Source of the DNA: Corynebacterium aquatimens | GTDB lineage: Bacteria > Actinomycetota > Actinomycetes > Mycobacteriales > Mycobacteriaceae | DNA length: 64,000 nucleotides | Reading direction: 5' to 3' | Assembly (NCBI RefSeq): GCF_030408395.1 | Contig: NZ_CP046980.1 | Span: 2,418,001 to 2,482,000 of the forward strand | In this document: piece by piece, positions 48,456-57,635 of the stretch | Position numbering within the stretch: the first letter of the stretch is position 1 | How the letters are laid out: the number at the start of each line of letters is the position of its first letter | Program-made: the position numbers and the translations under genes | The notes under the pieces: model-generated | What the model saw: the letters and a program-made list of their open reading frames with translations, nothing else | Told to the model about the DNA's origin: nothing | The model's database searches: none

Positions 48456-50042
48456 ATGATTCAGGCGTACACAGCAGATGAGATCCGGGCGGCGGAGGCA
48501 CCCCTGCTCCGCCAGCAAGAACACCCCGACGAGCTGATGCGGTCCGCTGCGCACGCGGTGTATCTGGCCGCCGCCCACATGCTGACCTGGCCCGACGTTG
48601 CTGCCACAGTCCGCCCGTCACCGCGCGTGCTACTGCTGGTGGGCAAGGGCGGAAACGGCGGTGATGCGCTCTACGCCGGTGTGGAGCTGCTCGCGGAGGG
48701 CCACGCGGTTGATGCGTGGCTGGCCTGGGGCAGCGCCCACCGGTCGGCGCTCGACGCATTTGTCCACGCGGGCGGAACAGTACTTAGCGCATCACCCGAA
48801 GCCCGCACGTACCGCCGCGCCATCGATGGACTCACGGGCCTGGGTGGCGCGGGCAGCCTAGGTGAACGTGGCGGGGAGATCGCGCAGGTCCTGGAAGGCC
48901 TCAAGGCGTTCCGCACGCGCATATTAAGCGTCGACGTGCCGTCTGGCATCGTGGCCGACACCGGCGTCAAGGGTGAGGTCCACGTCGTCGCCGATGCGAC
49001 GGTGACCTTCGGCGGATGGCGCTACGCGCACGGCCTCGCGCCCGAGACCGGTATCCAGCTCCTCGCCGACCCGGGCATAGCCGCCACCAGCGCGAACTCA
49101 CGCACGATCGGTGGCAATCTCCCCTGGGCCGATGACGCGCCGCTGCTCTTCCGCGCTCTCGAAGACGACCACGACTGGCCGGATGGCTTCACTCTTTTAG
49201 GCCCCAGCACGGGGGGCTCGCTCGAACCGGGCTTCCACGATGACAAGTACTCCGGCGGTGTGGTGGGTGTTTGCGCAGGCAGCGGCATTTACCCCGGCGC
49301 AGCGCTCCTCGCCACGGCGGGCGCGCTGCACGCCACCCCCTCGATGGTGCGCTACGTCGGCCCCCAGGCCCAAGAGGTGGTGCGGGCCCACCCGGAGGTC
49401 GTGGTCACGCAAAGCCTGGAGAAAGCCGGCCGCGTGCAGGCGTGGGTCTTCGGCCCCGGCGCGGGTACCGGCACCAAAGCGTGGGGCAGACTCGTGCGCC
49501 TGCTCGAGCGCCCGGAGCCGTTGCTCATCGACGCCGATGGGCTCACCCTTCTCGCCGAATCTGCGGACCTTCAGAACCAGCTGCGCAGGCGCGAAGGCAT
49601 CACCGTGCTCACCCCCCACGACGGCGAGTTCGCCCGCCTCATCGGCTCGGAGTGGCTGAAACCGTCCGTACGACCGGACCCGAAGGGCCGCTTCGACGAA
49701 ACGAAAGCCCTGGCAGAAGCCTTGAATTGCCACATCGTGAGAAAGGGGCGGTGCACCATCATTGCGCATCCATTTAATGGACCTGACGCAATCGTTGACA
49801 CTGCCAACTCTTGGGCGGCCACCCCCGGCTCCGGAGACGTCTTGGCAGGACTCATGGGTGCGCGCATCGCACACAGCCCCGATATCATCCACGCTGAGAT
49901 CATTCACGCCGTGACCATCCATGCCGTGGCCGCCTCGCTGGCGGCGCAGACGGAGTACGGTCCGGCTCAGACCCATGCGTCCGCCATCGCGCGCGCTATT
50001 CCGGCCGCCACGGCCAAGCTCACTGGAGAACGCGATGCCTAG
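48456..50042 (+). CDS. nnr: Bifunctional NAD(P)H-hydrate repair enzyme, copy 1
   Basis: 528 aa. It repairs NAD(P)H damaged by hydration. The N-terminal epimerase has VLLLVGKGGNGGDALYAGVEL near residue 55; the C-terminal ADP-dependent dehydratase has LLIDADGLTLL, VLTPHDGEFARL and the catalytic NSWAATPGSGDVLAGLMGARIA. A local repeat, IIHAEIIHAVTIHAV, near residue 490 is absent from copy 2. ATG at 48456. The MFS gene start overlaps its end by 8 bp. Confidence 0.9.
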   Translation: MIQAYTADEIRAAEAPLLRQQEHPDELMRSAAHAVYLAAAHMLTWPDVAATVRPSPRVLLLVGKGGNGGDALYAGVELLAEGHAVDAWLAWGSAHRSALDAFVHAGGTVLSASPEARTYRRAIDGLTGLGGAGSLGERGGEIAQVLEGLKAFRTRILSVDVPSGIVADTGVKGEVHVVADATVTFGGWRYAHGLAPETGIQLLADPGIAATSANSRTIGGNLPWADDAPLLFRALEDDHDWPDGFTLLGPSTGGSLEPGFHDDKYSGGVVGVCAGSGIYPGAALLATAGALHATPSMVRYVGPQAQEVVRAHPEVVVTQSLEKAGRVQAWVFGPGAGTGTKAWGRLVRLLERPEPLLIDADGLTLLAESADLQNQLRRREGITVLTPHDGEFARLIGSEWLKPSVRPDPKGRFDETKALAEALNCHIVRKGRCTIIAHPFNGPDAIVDTANSWAATPGSGDVLAGLMGARIAHSPDIIHAEIIHAVTIHAVAASLAAQTEYGPAQTHASAIARAIPAATAKLTGERDA

Positions 50043-51237
50043 AACGCCCCCGCAGAGGAAACCGCCTCAAACGACCGAACGGTCCGACACCATGCAGTGG
50101 ATACCGCTGGTAGCCATCAGCTTCGCGGCGTTCGTGTACGTCACGTACGAGATGTTCATGGTCGGGCTTATCACACCGATCAGCGCTGATCTCGGCGTGA
50201 GCGAGGGCCTCGTCGGGCTCCTCATGACCGTGTACGCGGGCCTGGTGGCCGTGGTCACGCTTCCGCTCATGTGGTTCACCCGCAACGTCAACCGCCGCCC
50301 CCTTCTCATCAGCACGCTGGTTTTTCTGGCCGGTGGCATCGTCCTTCAGGCCATCGCGCACACGTACTGGGTTCTCGTCGCCGCGCGCGTGTGCGCCGCG
50401 TTGACGCATGGGCTTTTCTGGTCCCTGGTCAACCCCATGTCCGCGCGGCTCTCCCCCGCCGGAATGACCGGTCGCGCGGTGGCGGTTGTCTCGCTCGGCT
50501 CCACGTTCGCGCTGGTCCTCGGCTCGCCGATCTCCACGTTCATCGGAAACGCCCTCGGCTGGCGTGCCTCAACGTGGATCCTGGGCGCGGTGACGGTGGC
50601 GTCGATAAGCGTGCTCTTGCTCTCTCTTCCCTCCATGCCCCAGCTTGAGCGCAAGGCGCTTGACGACGATAGGAAGCAGACCACCGCCATCCTCCAGCTG
50701 GTGGTGTACCTCGCGCTGAGCGTGACGGCGGTGTTTAGCACCTATTCCTACCTGGGGTTGATCGTGGAACGCACCGTCGGATTGCAGTACGTGGCCGCGG
50801 GTTTGAGCGCCTACGGGCTCTTCGGGATCGTGGGCGTGCTCATTGCCGGCCGGCGGGTGGATTCGCGCATGATCCGCATCAACGCGCTGGCCGCAGCCAC
50901 GCTGGTACTCGCAGCGGCTTTCGGTGCCGTGGCGTTTATCACCGACGGCATCACTCAATGGATCGCCCTCGGCGCCCTCATCGTGGTGCTGGGCACCGCA
51001 GCCGGTGCGCTGCCCACGTCCGCCACCACCATCTTCATGCACGCCGGCCAGGCGCAGCAGGACCGCGCCAGCGCCATCTACGTGGTTACTTTCCAAGTGG
51101 GGATCGCCTCCGGTGCGGCGCTCGGCGCGGCGTGCGTGGACTCGGGCCATCTCGCGGCCGTTCTGGGTGTGACAGCCCTGCTCGCGGCGTTGGGCTGCGC
51201 CGAACTCATGGTGCGGGCGCGTCCGAGACTGAAGTAG
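50035..51237 (+). CDS. MFS transporter (DHA1-like), copy 1
   Basis: 400 aa, twelve helices: FAAFVYVTYEMFMVGLITPISADLG at helix 1, LVGLLMTVYAGLVAVVTLPLMWFTRNVNRRP with the loop 2-3 motif, and TLVFLAGGIVLQAIAHTYWVLVAARVCAALTHGLFWSLV. Resembles sugar-efflux/AraJ-type exporters. ATG at 50035 inside the nnr 3' end, with GGAG 7 nt upstream, so it is translationally coupled. Contains an 11-mer read with the rare Ile codon ATA at 50600. Confidence 0.85.
   Translation: MPRTPPQRKPPQTTERSDTMQWIPLVAISFAAFVYVTYEMFMVGLITPISADLGVSEGLVGLLMTVYAGLVAVVTLPLMWFTRNVNRRPLLISTLVFLAGGIVLQAIAHTYWVLVAARVCAALTHGLFWSLVNPMSARLSPAGMTGRAVAVVSLGSTFALVLGSPISTFIGNALGWRASTWILGAVTVASISVLLLSLPSMPQLERKALDDDRKQTTAILQLVVYLALSVTAVFSTYSYLGLIVERTVGLQYVAAGLSAYGLFGIVGVLIAGRRVDSRMIRINALAAATLVLAAAFGAVAFITDGITQWIALGALIVVLGTAAGALPTSATTIFMHAGQAQQDRASAIYVVTFQVGIASGAALGAACVDSGHLAAVLGVTALLAALGCAELMVRARPRLK
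50600..50610 (-). repeat. 11-mer GCTTATCGACG (complement)
   Basis: In MFS copy 1; TCG ATA AGC, with the rare codon ATA. Conserved at the same place in copy 2. Confidence 0.88.
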
Positions 51238-51252
51238 CGGTAGTCTGGCCGC

Positions 51253-52059
51253 ATGGAGCACGAGCAAATGCCGGCACGGCGCGTGGGCGCCTGGACTTTC
51301 AACGAACCCTGCAACGCCGTCCTGGTCACTCCCTCCGGGGTGGAGCTGGGCCTCACGCTTGACCAGGAGGTGGCGGAGCAGCTCGGCTACAACGTGCACG
51401 TTCCCCTCGCCCACGACATCTTGAGTTTTGACGGTGATTCCGCAGGCACGGCTACCGTCTTTGCCGGCAGCCTCTTCGGGGCAGACGTGGACCTGGGAGC
51501 CCCGGTCGAGGGCGCCGAGCTCACCATCGCACCGAACACGGAATTCACGCTCTGGGTCACCCGCGACTACGAGCACGTGCTGCTGGTCACCGGCACCGGG
51601 GCTCTGCGGGCCGTGGACGTGCGCGCCATCGCGTCCCACCTGGATCTTCCCATCCCGTCCCGGAACCCACGGGAATCCTCTGTCCCAGCGGTCGCGCAGC
51701 TCCGCGCGTTCCTCGAGTCCATTGGCCTTCTCAGCAACGACGGCATGCAGGTGAGCATTTCCCCTTACGCCCGGTCGATCTACGATAGGCCCGACGTTGT
51801 CTTGGCCAACGTCGCCGACGGATTCGCCGAGGTCTACGGTCTGCAGACCTGGGAAGAGATCCTGGAATGGGCGGGCTTTGAAACCGAAACGCTCATCGAC
51901 CCCGAGGTTGTGATCACCCCGGACAACCCCGAGCAGGTCGTGGACCTTTTCATCGGTTTGGGCATCTTCGAGCCCACCTCCACCCGCTACCGCATCGAGG
52001 GCACGCCGGACGGGCGCGATTTCCTCACGGCCCTTCTCGAGTTCGGAACGCCCAACTAA
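51253..52059 (+). CDS. Unrecognised cytosolic protein
   Basis: 268 aa, acidic, no signal or TM segments. Mostly beta-rich in the first 130 residues (VGAWTFNEPCNAVLVTPSGVELGLTLDQEVAEQLG, AELTIAPNTEFTLWVTRDYEHVLLVTGTGALRAV), then helical. TAGTCT ends 6 nt before the ATG, so it is probably leaderless. It follows the MFS gene by 15 bp on the same strand. Confidence 0.7.
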   Translation: MEHEQMPARRVGAWTFNEPCNAVLVTPSGVELGLTLDQEVAEQLGYNVHVPLAHDILSFDGDSAGTATVFAGSLFGADVDLGAPVEGAELTIAPNTEFTLWVTRDYEHVLLVTGTGALRAVDVRAIASHLDLPIPSRNPRESSVPAVAQLRAFLESIGLLSNDGMQVSISPYARSIYDRPDVVLANVADGFAEVYGLQTWEEILEWAGFETETLIDPEVVITPDNPEQVVDLFIGLGIFEPTSTRYRIEGTPDGRDFLTALLEFGTPN

Positions 52060-52067
52060 ACAGAAGA

Positions 52068-52385
52068 TCACACGCTGAGCACGAGGAACATACCGATCGC
52101 CCCGAGCACCAGCATCGCCGCGGACATCCCTAGGACGCCGCGCGCATTCGCAGCCACCCTTTCGTGCGCGAGGCCTTCCGCTTGACGACGGTACATTGCC
52201 CGCTCCCGCAGCCCAATCACTCCCGCCACGACCGCAAGCAGCCCGATGGCCCCGAACACCACCGTCGGATACGGTTGCGACCAGCGCAGCAACGTGAGCG
52301 AGCACACCATCATCGCCGCCGCGGTTCGGGTCCACGACATCGCCGTGCGCTCCGGCTGAAGTCCCTCATCTGCGACCTGGATCAT
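52068..52385 (-). CDS. DUF202 membrane protein
   Basis: 105 aa. EGLQPERTAMSWTRTAAAMMVCSLTLLRW is the DUF202 signature (ERT..SW.RT), with three TM helices. Second gene of a two-gene minus-strand unit; starts 13 bp after the YidH-like stop. Function unknown. Confidence 0.85.
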   Translation of the reverse strand: MIQVADEGLQPERTAMSWTRTAAAMMVCSLTLLRWSQPYPTVVFGAIGLLAVVAGVIGLRERAMYRRQAEGLAHERVAANARGVLGMSAAMLVLGAIGMFLVLSV

Positions 52386-52398
52386 ATAAGTCCGCCGT

Positions 52399-52761
52399 CT
52401 AGAGCACCCCGGCGATCACGACGACGCACGCGACCGCGATCCCTAAGCCCATCAACGGCACGATCGCGGGCGCCGGCAGCGGCCGCCCGTGGCGCAGGGC
52501 CCTCTCGATCCTCGCCCACCGCACCGCGGCCCCGAGCGCGATCGCCATACCCATAGCAATGACTACCACCGAAGCAATTCGCCGGATCTCCGGGTCGATG
52601 CCCGGTAGCGCAAAGGCCTCCAACGCGATGCCACCTGCCAGAAATGCAAGAGACGTTCGTGTCCATGCGAGGAAAGTTCTCTCGTTGGCGAGGGTGAAAC
52701 GCGGGTCCGGCTCCTCCCCGCTGGGAAGTACCGCCCGCGTAAACCAGTCGCGCTCGCTCAC
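52399..52761 (-). CDS. DUF202 membrane protein, YidH-like
   Basis: 120 aa with three TM helices and the signature RFTLANERTFLAWTRTSLAFLAGGIALEAF. The GTG at 52761 lies 8 nt behind TAGGAT, suggesting a leaderless start. YidH-YidG-like pairs of this kind are widespread in bacteria, role unknown. Confidence 0.85.
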   Translation of the reverse strand: MSERDWFTRAVLPSGEEPDPRFTLANERTFLAWTRTSLAFLAGGIALEAFALPGIDPEIRRIASVVVIAMGMAIALGAAVRWARIERALRHGRPLPAPAIVPLMGLGIAVACVVVIAGVL

Positions 52762-52935
52762 AAACCCCGATCCTACAGGCCCGCGTGAGCGTTTGGCCCA
52801 CCCAATCCCACGCACCAGGAACTCTCAACGAGCCAGAGGCGAACGAATATAAACCACACCTTATACTCCCTGCTCACAGCCAGTCAGTGCACGGCCCGAT
52901 AGCACCTCACCGCGCACATCCCTACCCTTGTAGCC

Positions 52936-53907
52936 ATGAACGCACCACGCAGCCTCATTGTCACCGAATCCGGTCCAGACCTTGTTCCCACGAAGCCTGA
53001 TTTCGAGGGAACCGGCGATACCCTCATCCGGGTCTCGCATTCCTCCGTCAACTACAAGGACGCGATGGCTCTTGAAGGCAGCGTGGGCATCATCCGCACC
53101 TATCCCACCGTCGCTGGCATCGATGCCGTCGGTGAGGTCCTCGAGTCCGACTCCCTCACCCCCGGCACCCTTGTCACCGTCAACGGCTGGGGCATCGGCG
53201 AGCGCCGCCACGGTGGGTACACGCAGAGCATGCGTATCGACGCATCCCGCCTCACCCCCGTCCCCTCCCCCTTCGACGCGTGGACCGCGGCCGCGATCGG
53301 CACCGCGGGCTACACAGCCGCCCTCGCGGTCGCCGCCTACGAGAAAACGCGCCCCGACCAAGGCGACCTTCCCGTCCTCGTCACCGGCGCAACCGGCGGC
53401 GTCGGTTCGGTGACCGTCCAGTTGCTGGCGAGCCGCGGTCATACCGTTGCAGCCCTGACCGGCCGACCCGATGAGTACGGGGACTACCTGCGTGACCTCG
53501 GAGCTACAGAGATTATCGACCGCGCAGAGTTCGAACACCCCGGAAAGCCTCTCCAAAAGATCCGCTTCGCCGGCGCCCTCGACGCCATCGGCGGCGCTCC
53601 CCTCGCAAATGTTCTGGCAAGCGTGCGGTGGGGCGGCACGGTCACCGCGTGCGGTCGCGCCGCTGGCAACGAGATCCCCACCACCGTCATGCCGTTCATC
53701 CTGCGCAACGTCCACCTCGTCGGCGTCAACTCCGTTGATGCCCCACGCGAATACCGCGAGGAAGCGTGGCAACTTCTCGCCGAATCCCTCGATGTGGACA
53801 AGCTCAGTGCCTACACGCAGACCATCGACCTCGAGGGCGTCGAAGCCGTCGGCCGCGGCCTCCTAGCTGGCACTGGCCACGGCCGCACTGTCGTCGAGGT
53901 GATGTAG
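52936..53907 (+). CDS. Acryloyl-CoA reductase-like MDR oxidoreductase (AcuI/YhdH family)
   Basis: 323 aa zinc-free medium-chain reductase. VNYKDAMALEGSVGIIRTYPTVAGIDAVGEV near residue 38 and the NADPH loop VLVTGATGGVGSVTVQLLASRGHTVAALTGRPDEYGDYLRDLGA near 150 match YhdH/AcuI. It would reduce acryloyl-CoA or a similar enoyl substrate. TACCCT at 52923-52928 is 7 nt before the ATG (leaderless). Confidence 0.86.
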   Translation: MNAPRSLIVTESGPDLVPTKPDFEGTGDTLIRVSHSSVNYKDAMALEGSVGIIRTYPTVAGIDAVGEVLESDSLTPGTLVTVNGWGIGERRHGGYTQSMRIDASRLTPVPSPFDAWTAAAIGTAGYTAALAVAAYEKTRPDQGDLPVLVTGATGGVGSVTVQLLASRGHTVAALTGRPDEYGDYLRDLGATEIIDRAEFEHPGKPLQKIRFAGALDAIGGAPLANVLASVRWGGTVTACGRAAGNEIPTTVMPFILRNVHLVGVNSVDAPREYREEAWQLLAESLDVDKLSAYTQTIDLEGVEAVGRGLLAGTGHGRTVVEVM

Positions 53908-53934
53908 TTGTCCTGACCCGTTAGGCCAGTGAAA

Positions 53935-55236
53935 CTAGTTTGGTGCGTGCACGTTGTCCTGCGCCGAACCGTAGTTCCTGCTGAACCCGAACGCCTGTCG
54001 TTCCACCGCTCCCTGGGTTGAGGAGTTATCGACGGCACCGATGTATTGAGGCACCGCCCCCACGAAGTTGCTGGTGCTTGGTGTTCCGCCGTATGGGTTC
54101 GTGTACCAGGTCGTTGGGCCACCGGCGTTGCGTAGCACGGTTCCAGCCACGTAAATGTCGCGCTTCGCACCATTGAATGCCGAGCCGAGTGCGTACTGCT
54201 CGGTTCCCTCATCGACCTTGTAACCTGGGATGGCAAACGCGCCCGAACTGTTGGACAGCTTCGCGGTGGGTACGGCTTGCTTTGCTGTACTGTCCCAGGT
54301 TCTCGACGGGTTCCGGACTCCAAAGAACGGCGAGTATTGCGCCAGTGGTACCCCCGAGGTGGGTCCCTCGATCCGACCGTTGCTGTCCCACCGCTCATAG
54401 GCGGCCCAGACATCTTTGTATTTCTTCAAACAGTCGGACGTGGGAATGCGGCGCTTGCCGCCGGCTCCCGCCGGCAGATTCGAACCCGAGGTTTTGATCG
54501 TTTTACCGCTGCAGTTTTCGGTAAACTCGTTCGGATTGCCGAACGTGTCCAGCGTGGACACCACGGCTTCCGTTCCGTCGCTGCATTGCACCGCGTAGAA
54601 CAGCTCGTGCGCGTTGTTGTTCGTCGCATCAGACGAGTGTGTTCCTTGGTGCAGCTTGATCAGATAATTACAGGTCACGGGCTTTCCCTTGGAGTCCTCC
54701 ACGTATCCCTTGGTGCGGTCTTCGTTGACGAGTTTCACGTCATTGACCACGAAAACCTTGTGTCCGTAATGGTCTTCGTGGCGGTGGGCCGGATTGGTGC
54801 TTGCCTGCTGTGCGTACTCCACAGACTGATGCCCCACGTACCCGAACGGAATCCCCGTCACCGCCTGCCCGTTGGGCGCGATCTGGTTAAGCTTTTCCAT
54901 CGTCCACGCGTAGATTTTGGAATCCTCCGGGTTGTCCCCGTGTTCATGGCCAAAAGCGCAGGTAGAACCATCCGCACGCGTAATCACCGTCGGGTGCCAG
55001 CCGTCATACTTACGGCCGTCCGGTGCAGTTACCATGAACCTCTCATGGTCTGTACCAGTGCACATGTCTACGCCCTGGGTTTTTCTCTGGCTTGTATTGT
55101 TCGCATGCGTGCTGTGAACCGTGTCCTCCGCTTGCACCGGCGCGCCAAGACCGAGCCCGGTTGCAAACATCATCGCCGAGCCGAGACCCAACAATACAGC
55201 GCGGTTCAAAACCATCTTCATAAAGCTCTTTCGCAT
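53935..55236 (-). CDS. Secreted protein of unknown function, partner of the collagen-like gene
   Basis: 433 aa. Signal peptide RKSFMKMVLNRAVLLGLGS..., cleavage near APVQA (residue 36). The mature protein has conserved-looking His-rich stretches GWHPTVITRADGSTCAFGHEHGDNP and NPAHRHEDHYGHKVFVVNDV near residues 80-175, hinting at a metal site, and several Cys. No anchor or lipobox. The ATG lies 3 bp after the stop of the collagen-like gene, so the two form one operon. I do not recognise the family. Confidence 0.72.
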   Translation of the reverse strand: MRKSFMKMVLNRAVLLGLGSAMMFATGLGLGAPVQAEDTVHSTHANNTSQRKTQGVDMCTGTDHERFMVTAPDGRKYDGWHPTVITRADGSTCAFGHEHGDNPEDSKIYAWTMEKLNQIAPNGQAVTGIPFGYVGHQSVEYAQQASTNPAHRHEDHYGHKVFVVNDVKLVNEDRTKGYVEDSKGKPVTCNYLIKLHQGTHSSDATNNNAHELFYAVQCSDGTEAVVSTLDTFGNPNEFTENCSGKTIKTSGSNLPAGAGGKRRIPTSDCLKKYKDVWAAYERWDSNGRIEGPTSGVPLAQYSPFFGVRNPSRTWDSTAKQAVPTAKLSNSSGAFAIPGYKVDEGTEQYALGSAFNGAKRDIYVAGTVLRNAGGPTTWYTNPYGGTPSTSNFVGAVPQYIGAVDNSSTQGAVERQAFGFSRNYGSAQDNVHAPN

Positions 55237-55237
55237 T

Positions 55238-55248
55238 GCTTATCGACG
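55238..55248 (+). repeat. 11-mer GCTTATCGACG at a gene junction
   Basis: Provides the TAA stop of the collagen-like gene (CGA TAA on the minus strand) and sits 1 bp from the next start codon. Confidence 0.85.
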
Positions 55249-57528
55249 TCCTTCCAGTACCGCGCGCACTGCTTCTACAAATTCATGCGTTTCCCTCGGG
55301 AAACGCCAGTTCATAACGCCCGCAATGGCGAGTACCCCACCGATAGTCCCGAGAAGAGCACCGATGACCGCGCCAATCACGGTTCCAACCGTCGACGAAC
55401 TGTTCTTACCGTCCGCGCCGTCCTTGCCCGGCTCGCCGTCCTTACCCGGCTCGCCGTCCTTACCGTCCGCGCCGTCCTTACCGTCCGCGCCGTCCTTACC
55501 GTCCGCGCCGTCCTTGCCCGGCTCGCCGTCCTTACCGTCCGCGCCGTCCTTGCCCGGCTCGCCGTCCTTACCGTCCGCGCCGTCCTTACCGGGCTGTCCC
55601 GGTGCTCCCTGCGAACCGTTCGCTTTCACACCGGTGTCCTTGGACCCGATCCACCAGTTCCCGTTGTCACCTACGAACGGCGTGTTGCCGTCAGCGCCGT
55701 CCTTGCCCGGCTCGCCGTTCTTGCCGTCAGCGCCGTTCTTGCCGTCAGCGCCGTTCTTGCCGTCAGCGCCGTCCTTGCCGTCAGCGCCGTTCTTGCCTTC
55801 TTCACCTTGGAGCGAAGCGAGGTATTCCTGCATGCTCTTCTCAGCGTTGCCCGGCTCCTTGAGCCACAGCTCATAGGCGGATTCACCCTTTGATCCCGCG
55901 GCGACAACACCGGTGTCGGTTCCGTTAACCCACCAGGTCCCGCCTGAACCGATCACCGGTACGACCGGGGCTTTCGCACGTTGCGCGGGCATCGTGGCCA
56001 ACGTAACCGATGGCTTTCTGTCCGTCGACTGCACTCCGTCGGAGCCGAACGCAATGTCCGGGTTGCCGTCTCCATTCATGTCTCCTGGCGCGGACACAGA
56101 CCTACCAGCCCGTTGCCCTGCGCGGTCACCGTACACCGTGGCGTGCTGGGATGCAGGCAGTGATTCCATTGAAATGACACCCGTGGATGCGGAAGTCAGT
56201 GCGTTGGCCGAGACCAAGTGGACCTGCCCGGCGGCCTTCTCTCCCGCACGTCCATCAGCGCTCCACGATCCGATTACCAGCGTAGATGCGGCACTTGAAT
56301 CACCCCTCGTCGGGTGGGACACCGCCACGCTAAACCCAGTTCCGCTACTATTCTGCGGCGCAACGAGCGCGATCCCTCTCGATTTTCCATTACTGTCATA
56401 AGCCCCGCGATTGGTTTCGTTGTGGAAGTCCGTTACCACATCTTCAGTGGACTTCCCGCCCCACACAACTACGGCAGCCCCGGAGTTTCGGAGCGAATCC
56501 GCTCCGATCAACAAATCATCAAACCCATCATTGTTTAGGTCCCCAGCTCCGACCGTGGACATCCCAAGGCGGTCTCTGCCCTCAAGAGGGCCTGAGATCA
56601 CGAAACCTTTTTCTCCTAGCGGCTTGGAGAGATCAAGGTTCTGAGGCTTTCCGGTACCGAAAATGACCCAGACCATCCCGTTCGCGGAATCTTTGGCTTC
56701 AGGCGATTTGGCTGCGTAGTAACTCGCAGCGTAATCCTCATTTCCGTCTCCATTTATGTCACCGATGTCCTTGAATTCCTGTATCTTCCCGGTCCCATTA
56801 GTGACAGTCATGAGGAGACGGCTTTTGTCTGAAGAGGCATCGTACGTTGCGATGTCGTCAACACCCTTAAAAACCTCGATCTTCGAATGGTTCGACATGA
56901 TCGCGATGTCATTAAGACCATCGCCGTCGACATCCCCTACGCTGTTCACGCCATTGGAGAAGCGCGGCGGAGCCCCCTTGATGAAGTAGCCCTTTGTCCC
57001 CATGAATTGCAACGAGGTCGTATCAAGATTCTTATCGCCGAAGACGACTGGAGCTACGGAGTTGATGTAGTCGGAAAAGACTACATCGTCGTAACCATTT
57101 CCGTTCGTATCCCCGAGGCAGGCAACACTGAAACCCATTAGGGAGGACTGATACTGGGTCGACTGCTCGAGGCGCACAACTCCCAAGTCTTCATCATCAA
57201 TCGGTTTGGAACCGTCACCCGCCTGCTTGAAGTTTTCCCAGGTAACCCCGTACCCGGCACCGAGTCGCTTTCCTTCGCGCTGCCACATCCAATCTTGGAC
57301 GAATAGTTCGGGTCGGCCGTCGCCGAGCAGGTTGCATCCGGTTGGCGCCATGCTCGCTCCGAGCGCGTTTCCCGGGGCACCGTAAAGGGTATAGATCCCG
57401 ACTGGGGAGAGCGCTGATCTCGGCTCCGCCTCCGAAAGCGGTCCGGTATGGAGCGTCGTTGCCGTTACGGTTATCGCCGTAAGGCAGGCCAATCTGCGGC
57501 GGAGCGTACTCGATCGAAGTGGTCGCAT
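55240..57528 (-). CDS. FG-GAP / collagen-like surface protein with C-terminal membrane anchor
   Basis: 762 aa. Signal peptide RPLRSSTLRRRLACLTAITVTATTL. Residues 45-550 carry integrin-like FG-GAP repeats with Ca-binding loops DTNGNGYDD, DVDGDGLND, DINGDGNED, DLNNDGFDD and DMNGDGNPD. From about 590 on there are two Gly-X-Y collagen-like blocks (GKDGADGKDGEPG units), each preceded by a related module (GTWWVNGTDTGV, GNWWIGSKDTGV); SAYELWLKEPGN follows the first. TM helix VGTVIGAVIGALLGTIGGVLAI near 715-736, then a short cytosolic tail. AAGGGG precedes the ATG at 57528. An iron box lies 15 bp upstream. Confidence 0.82.
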   Translation of the reverse strand: MRPLRSSTLRRRLACLTAITVTATTLHTGPLSEAEPRSALSPVGIYTLYGAPGNALGASMAPTGCNLLGDGRPELFVQDWMWQREGKRLGAGYGVTWENFKQAGDGSKPIDDEDLGVVRLEQSTQYQSSLMGFSVACLGDTNGNGYDDVVFSDYINSVAPVVFGDKNLDTTSLQFMGTKGYFIKGAPPRFSNGVNSVGDVDGDGLNDIAIMSNHSKIEVFKGVDDIATYDASSDKSRLLMTVTNGTGKIQEFKDIGDINGDGNEDYAASYYAAKSPEAKDSANGMVWVIFGTGKPQNLDLSKPLGEKGFVISGPLEGRDRLGMSTVGAGDLNNDGFDDLLIGADSLRNSGAAVVVWGGKSTEDVVTDFHNETNRGAYDSNGKSRGIALVAPQNSSGTGFSVAVSHPTRGDSSAASTLVIGSWSADGRAGEKAAGQVHLVSANALTSASTGVISMESLPASQHATVYGDRAGQRAGRSVSAPGDMNGDGNPDIAFGSDGVQSTDRKPSVTLATMPAQRAKAPVVPVIGSGGTWWVNGTDTGVVAAGSKGESAYELWLKEPGNAEKSMQEYLASLQGEEGKNGADGKDGADGKNGADGKNGADGKNGEPGKDGADGNTPFVGDNGNWWIGSKDTGVKANGSQGAPGQPGKDGADGKDGEPGKDGADGKDGEPGKDGADGKDGADGKDGADGKDGEPGKDGEPGKDGADGKNSSSTVGTVIGAVIGALLGTIGGVLAIAGVMNWRFPRETHEFVEAVRAVLEGRR

Positions 57529-57542
57529 TAGGTACCCCTTAA

Positions 57543-57561
57543 TTAAGTTAGGCAACACTGA
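57543..57561. promoter_or_regulatory. DtxR-type iron box before the collagen-like operon
   Basis: TTAAGTTAGGCAACACTGA; its complement matches TTAGGTTAGCCTAACCTAA at 14 of 19 positions, with the GCCTAAC core intact. It sits from about +1 to +19 of the predicted transcript, where DtxR would block elongation when iron is plentiful. Confidence 0.55.
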
Positions 57562-57568
57562 CCAAACA

Positions 57569-57597
57569 ATCTTAAGTTGTACATCCGCCCAGGGCAA
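57569..57597 (-). promoter_or_regulatory. Promoter of the collagen-like operon
   Basis: Minus strand: -35 TTGCCC (complement of 57592-57597), 17-nt spacer, -10 TAAGAT (complement of 57569-57574). The start point would be near 57562, directly at the iron box. It lies in the short gap after the leuS fragment. Confidence 0.6.
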
Positions 57598-57635
57598 GTA
57601 CTAACTAGATGGCGCTTTACGCCCTCCGCTTGCCG

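Noticed and set aside
50569..52335. Minus-strand open frame of 588 codons opposite MFS and the 268-aa gene
   Set aside because: Runs across two well-supported plus-strand genes and has no recognisable domain or ribosome-binding site.
55121..55876. Plus-strand SAPSLPSAPSLP repeat frame opposite the collagen-like gene
   Set aside because: Antisense of the GKDGADG repeats; the minus-strand gene has the signal peptide, promoter and anchor.
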